DNA of 5,996 bases from Patescibacteria group bacterium. GTDB taxonomy: Bacteria > Patescibacteriota > Minisyncoccia > Phycocordibacterales > JANLHH01. Location of the stretch: the NCBI GenBank assembly GCA_024654605.1, contig JANLHH010000037.1:1-5996 (forward strand). The letters are read 5' to 3'. The position numbers and the translations under genes are program-made. Shown here one piece after another: positions 4,404 to 5,996 of this stretch. Each line of letters opens with the position of its first letter. Positions within the stretch are counted from its first letter, which is position 1. The notes below the pieces were generated by a model, which was not told the origin of the DNA, ran no database searches, and worked only from the letters and a program-made list of their open reading frames with translations.

Positions 4404-5996
4404 ATGCAAAAACTTCTCCTCACTCTCATCCTCACATTCTCTCTCCCGCTTCTTCTGGGTGCCGCCACTGTCTCCGATATTGAATTGCGTATCGCTTCAC
4501 TGCTTTCTGAATTACAGATACTCCAAACCGAACTTCAAAATCTGAAATCCGGGGAAGCCGCAGTGTCTGCTGTGAAGGTTCAAACATCACCATCTGCCAC
4601 TTTCTTCACCACCTTAGGAAAGGGAAGCGAAGGATCTGACGTCACTAAACTCCAACAATATCTCGCGCAAGACCCCGCTCTTTACCCCGAAGGTCTCATC
4701 ACCGGCTACTACGGTAGTCTCACTGAAGCTGCCGTCAAACGCTTCCAACAAAAGCACAATATCGTTTCCTCCGGCACGCCTCTTTCTACTGGCTATGGGG
4801 TGATGGGTCCGAAGACGCGCGCTGTCTTAAACTCTCTCTTTACCACCACTTCTTCCACTCCTATCACACCTTCACCAACTCCCACTCCTACGGTGCCGTA
4901 CACTCCAAACACTCCCAACCGCTCACCAAACCTCTCTATCACGGGAGACCGCGTTGTTTTCCTTCCTAATGGCGCATCGCTCTCAGGTCTTGCCACTGAC
5001 GACGGTGTCCCGGGAGTTCCCCTCGCATACTTCTGGAAAAAAGCTTCCGGTCCCGGTTCCGTCACTTTTTCCTCCCTCAATACAAAAGACACCATTGCCA
5101 CGTTTTCTTCTCAGGGAACTTATCAGATTACTCTCACCGTTTCAGATGGTGATCTTTTTGCCACTTACACTATTGCCGTATTGGTTAAAGCGGCTCTCTC
5201 AACACCAACACCCCCTCCGCCTCCCGAACCCGTTACTCCTCCCACTTCTACTCCCACACTTTCGCTCAGTGCTACTCCTTCTTCCATCACGAATGGAGAG
5301 AGCGCGACAGTTACCTGGTCCGCCACCAATGTTTCCACCTGTACTGCGGGGGGAGGATGGTCAGGCACCAAAGCCGCGAGCGGCTCTGCCGTTTTCACGC
5401 CAACCACCACGACCACCTACACCCTTCTGTGCACCGGCACTGAAGGGGACACGATCGCCAAAGAAATCACGATAACGGTAACGGAACCCCCTCCTCCTCT
5501 ACCTCCTCCTTCCACTACGCCAACACTCTCTTTTTCCGCTAATACCACCAACATTACCCAAGGAGATTCCACCACCCTTACGTGGAGTTCCACGAATGCA
5601 ATCTCGTGTACCGCTTCCGGCGGTTGGTCAGGATCCAAGACACTTCAAGGCTCTAGCGCTAAAATTCCTAACACCACCACCACCTATACGCTCACATGCA
5701 TGAACGCTACGAACGAGAGTGTGTCCAAGAGTGTGACGGTGACGGTGACGGCGCCGAGCACTTCTTCACCGGTTCTTGGTATAAGCGGAGACAAATTTAC
5801 CATTAATAGCACGCCAACATTTCTCCTTGGGGTGAGTTATTACGACGCGCTTGGCTGGCGAGCAACGGATCTCGACGGCCTTTCAAGTCGCGGTTTCAAC
5901 CTTATTCGTGTTTGGATTGATTGGCGATGGGGTGCTTTGGGAGGTGCGTTTGACGAAAGCGGTAATTTTGTGCGCAAGCAGGACGTGCTTGATCTT
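4404..5996 (+). CDS. Second secreted modular glycoside hydrolase (partial, runs off the right edge)
   Basis: The frame is open for 531 codons from ATG 4404 to the window end with no stop, so the C-terminus is missing. Signal peptide 1-20 (LGA|ATVSD, aligned with the upstream protein), coiled coil about 24-50, one PG_binding_1 domain (70-145), a PKD-like domain (175-262, SGPGSVTFS and VSDG) and Ig-like A and B (283-361, 372-450) joined by Pro-rich linkers. From about residue 458 a catalytic module begins: FLLGVSYYDALGW (barrel strand 1) and GFNLIRVWIDW (strand 2 with the conserved Arg), a clan GH-A-like start. It matches the upstream barrel only loosely, so specificity may differ; the catalytic glutamates lie outside the window. 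The start is one base after the upstream TAA with no clear Shine-Dalgarno, suggesting coupled translation. An exported, wall-attached polysaccharide-active enzyme is inferred. Confidence 0.9.
   Translation, partial: MQKLLLTLILTFSLPLLLGAATVSDIELRIASLLSELQILQTELQNLKSGEAAVSAVKVQTSPSATFFTTLGKGSEGSDVTKLQQYLAQDPALYPEGLITGYYGSLTEAAVKRFQQKHNIVSSGTPLSTGYGVMGPKTRAVLNSLFTTTSSTPITPSPTPTPTVPYTPNTPNRSPNLSITGDRVVFLPNGASLSGLATDDGVPGVPLAYFWKKASGPGSVTFSSLNTKDTIATFSSQGTYQITLTVSDGDLFATYTIAVLVKAALSTPTPPPPPEPVTPPTSTPTLSLSATPSSITNGESATVTWSATNVSTCTAGGGWSGTKAASGSAVFTPTTTTTYTLLCTGTEGDTIAKEITITVTEPPPPLPPPSTTPTLSFSANTTNITQGDSTTLTWSSTNAISCTASGGWSGSKTLQGSSAKIPNTTTTYTLTCMNATNESVSKSVTVTVTAPSTSSPVLGISGDKFTINSTPTFLLGVSYYDALGWRATDLDGLSSRGFNLIRVWIDWRWGALGGAFDESGNFVRKQDVLDL
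4611..4838 (+). repeat. PG-binding module, copy 3 (gene 2)
   Basis: Encodes residues 70-145 of the second protein, 76 residues with GKGSEG, VTKLQQYLAQDPALYPEG, LTEAAVKRFQQK and GPKTRA. The resemblance to copy 2 in the upstream gene extends to the DNA, for example the shared GGTCCGAAGAC. Confidence 0.85.
5250..5486 (+). repeat. Ig-like repeat type A (gene 2)
   Basis: Encodes residues 283-361 of the second protein: STCTAGGGWSG, KAASGSA and a late AKE as in the upstream type A. C313 and C343 are 30 apart. Confidence 0.8.
5517..5753 (+). repeat. Ig-like repeat type B (gene 2)
   Basis: Encodes residues 372-450 of the second protein: SCTASGGWSG and SKSVTVTV. C402 and C432 are 30 apart. It directly follows type A through a short Pro linker, with no CBM6 between them. 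Confidence 0.8.

Noticed and set aside
4850..4920. Short C/T/A-rich repeats that might suggest a tandem DNA repeat or CRISPR
   Set aside because: They encode Thr/Pro/Ser linkers between domains; no regular repeat-spacer pattern is present.

Overview
The window looks like a fragment of a Patescibacteria (Candidate Phyla Radiation) genome, probably Parcubacteria-like. This is inferred from protein style, not from a marker gene. Both large genes begin with a signal peptide, then an ATVSD...-type coiled coil, then PG_binding_1 modules of the KGSEG...GPKTRA type, then Ig-like repeats carrying TWSSTN...CTASGGWSG...TTTYTLTC signatures. That combination is very common in secreted proteins of this group. 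Coding frames read through with the standard bacterial code, and the one visible stop is TAA.

Positions 1-301 hold no convincing gene. They contain a large concentric palindrome (about 1-147, centred on 74), a promoter with a perfect TATAAT box (225-253) and a terminator-like hairpin just after it. A tRNA cluster follows: initiator tRNA-fMet (302-372), a hairpin/terminator (386-420), a second CAT-anticodon tRNA (495-568, elongator Met or Ile2), a 136-nt hairpin-rich spacer carrying an imperfect copy of that tRNA's 3' end, and tRNA-Asp(GTC) with encoded CCA (707-783). A strong intrinsic terminator (791-826) closes the cluster.

From 869 to the right edge lies a tandem pair of paralogous, secreted, multi-domain glycoside hydrolases on the + strand. 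The first (890-4402, 1170 aa) is complete: signal peptide, coiled coil, two PG-binding domains, PKD-like domain, Ig-like A, CBM6, Ig-like B, clan GH-A-type barrel, C-terminal beta domain. The second (4404-5996, 531 codons visible) starts one base after the first gene's stop and runs off the window. It has one PG-binding domain, a PKD-like domain, Ig-like A and B directly adjacent, and the first strands of a different GH-A-like barrel.

The two genes are probably one transcription unit driven by an extended -10 promoter so close to the first ATG that the mRNA would be nearly leaderless. The likely joint role is degradation or remodelling of extracellular polysaccharide by enzymes tethered to a cell wall through the PG-binding modules. 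The substrate cannot be read from the sequence.
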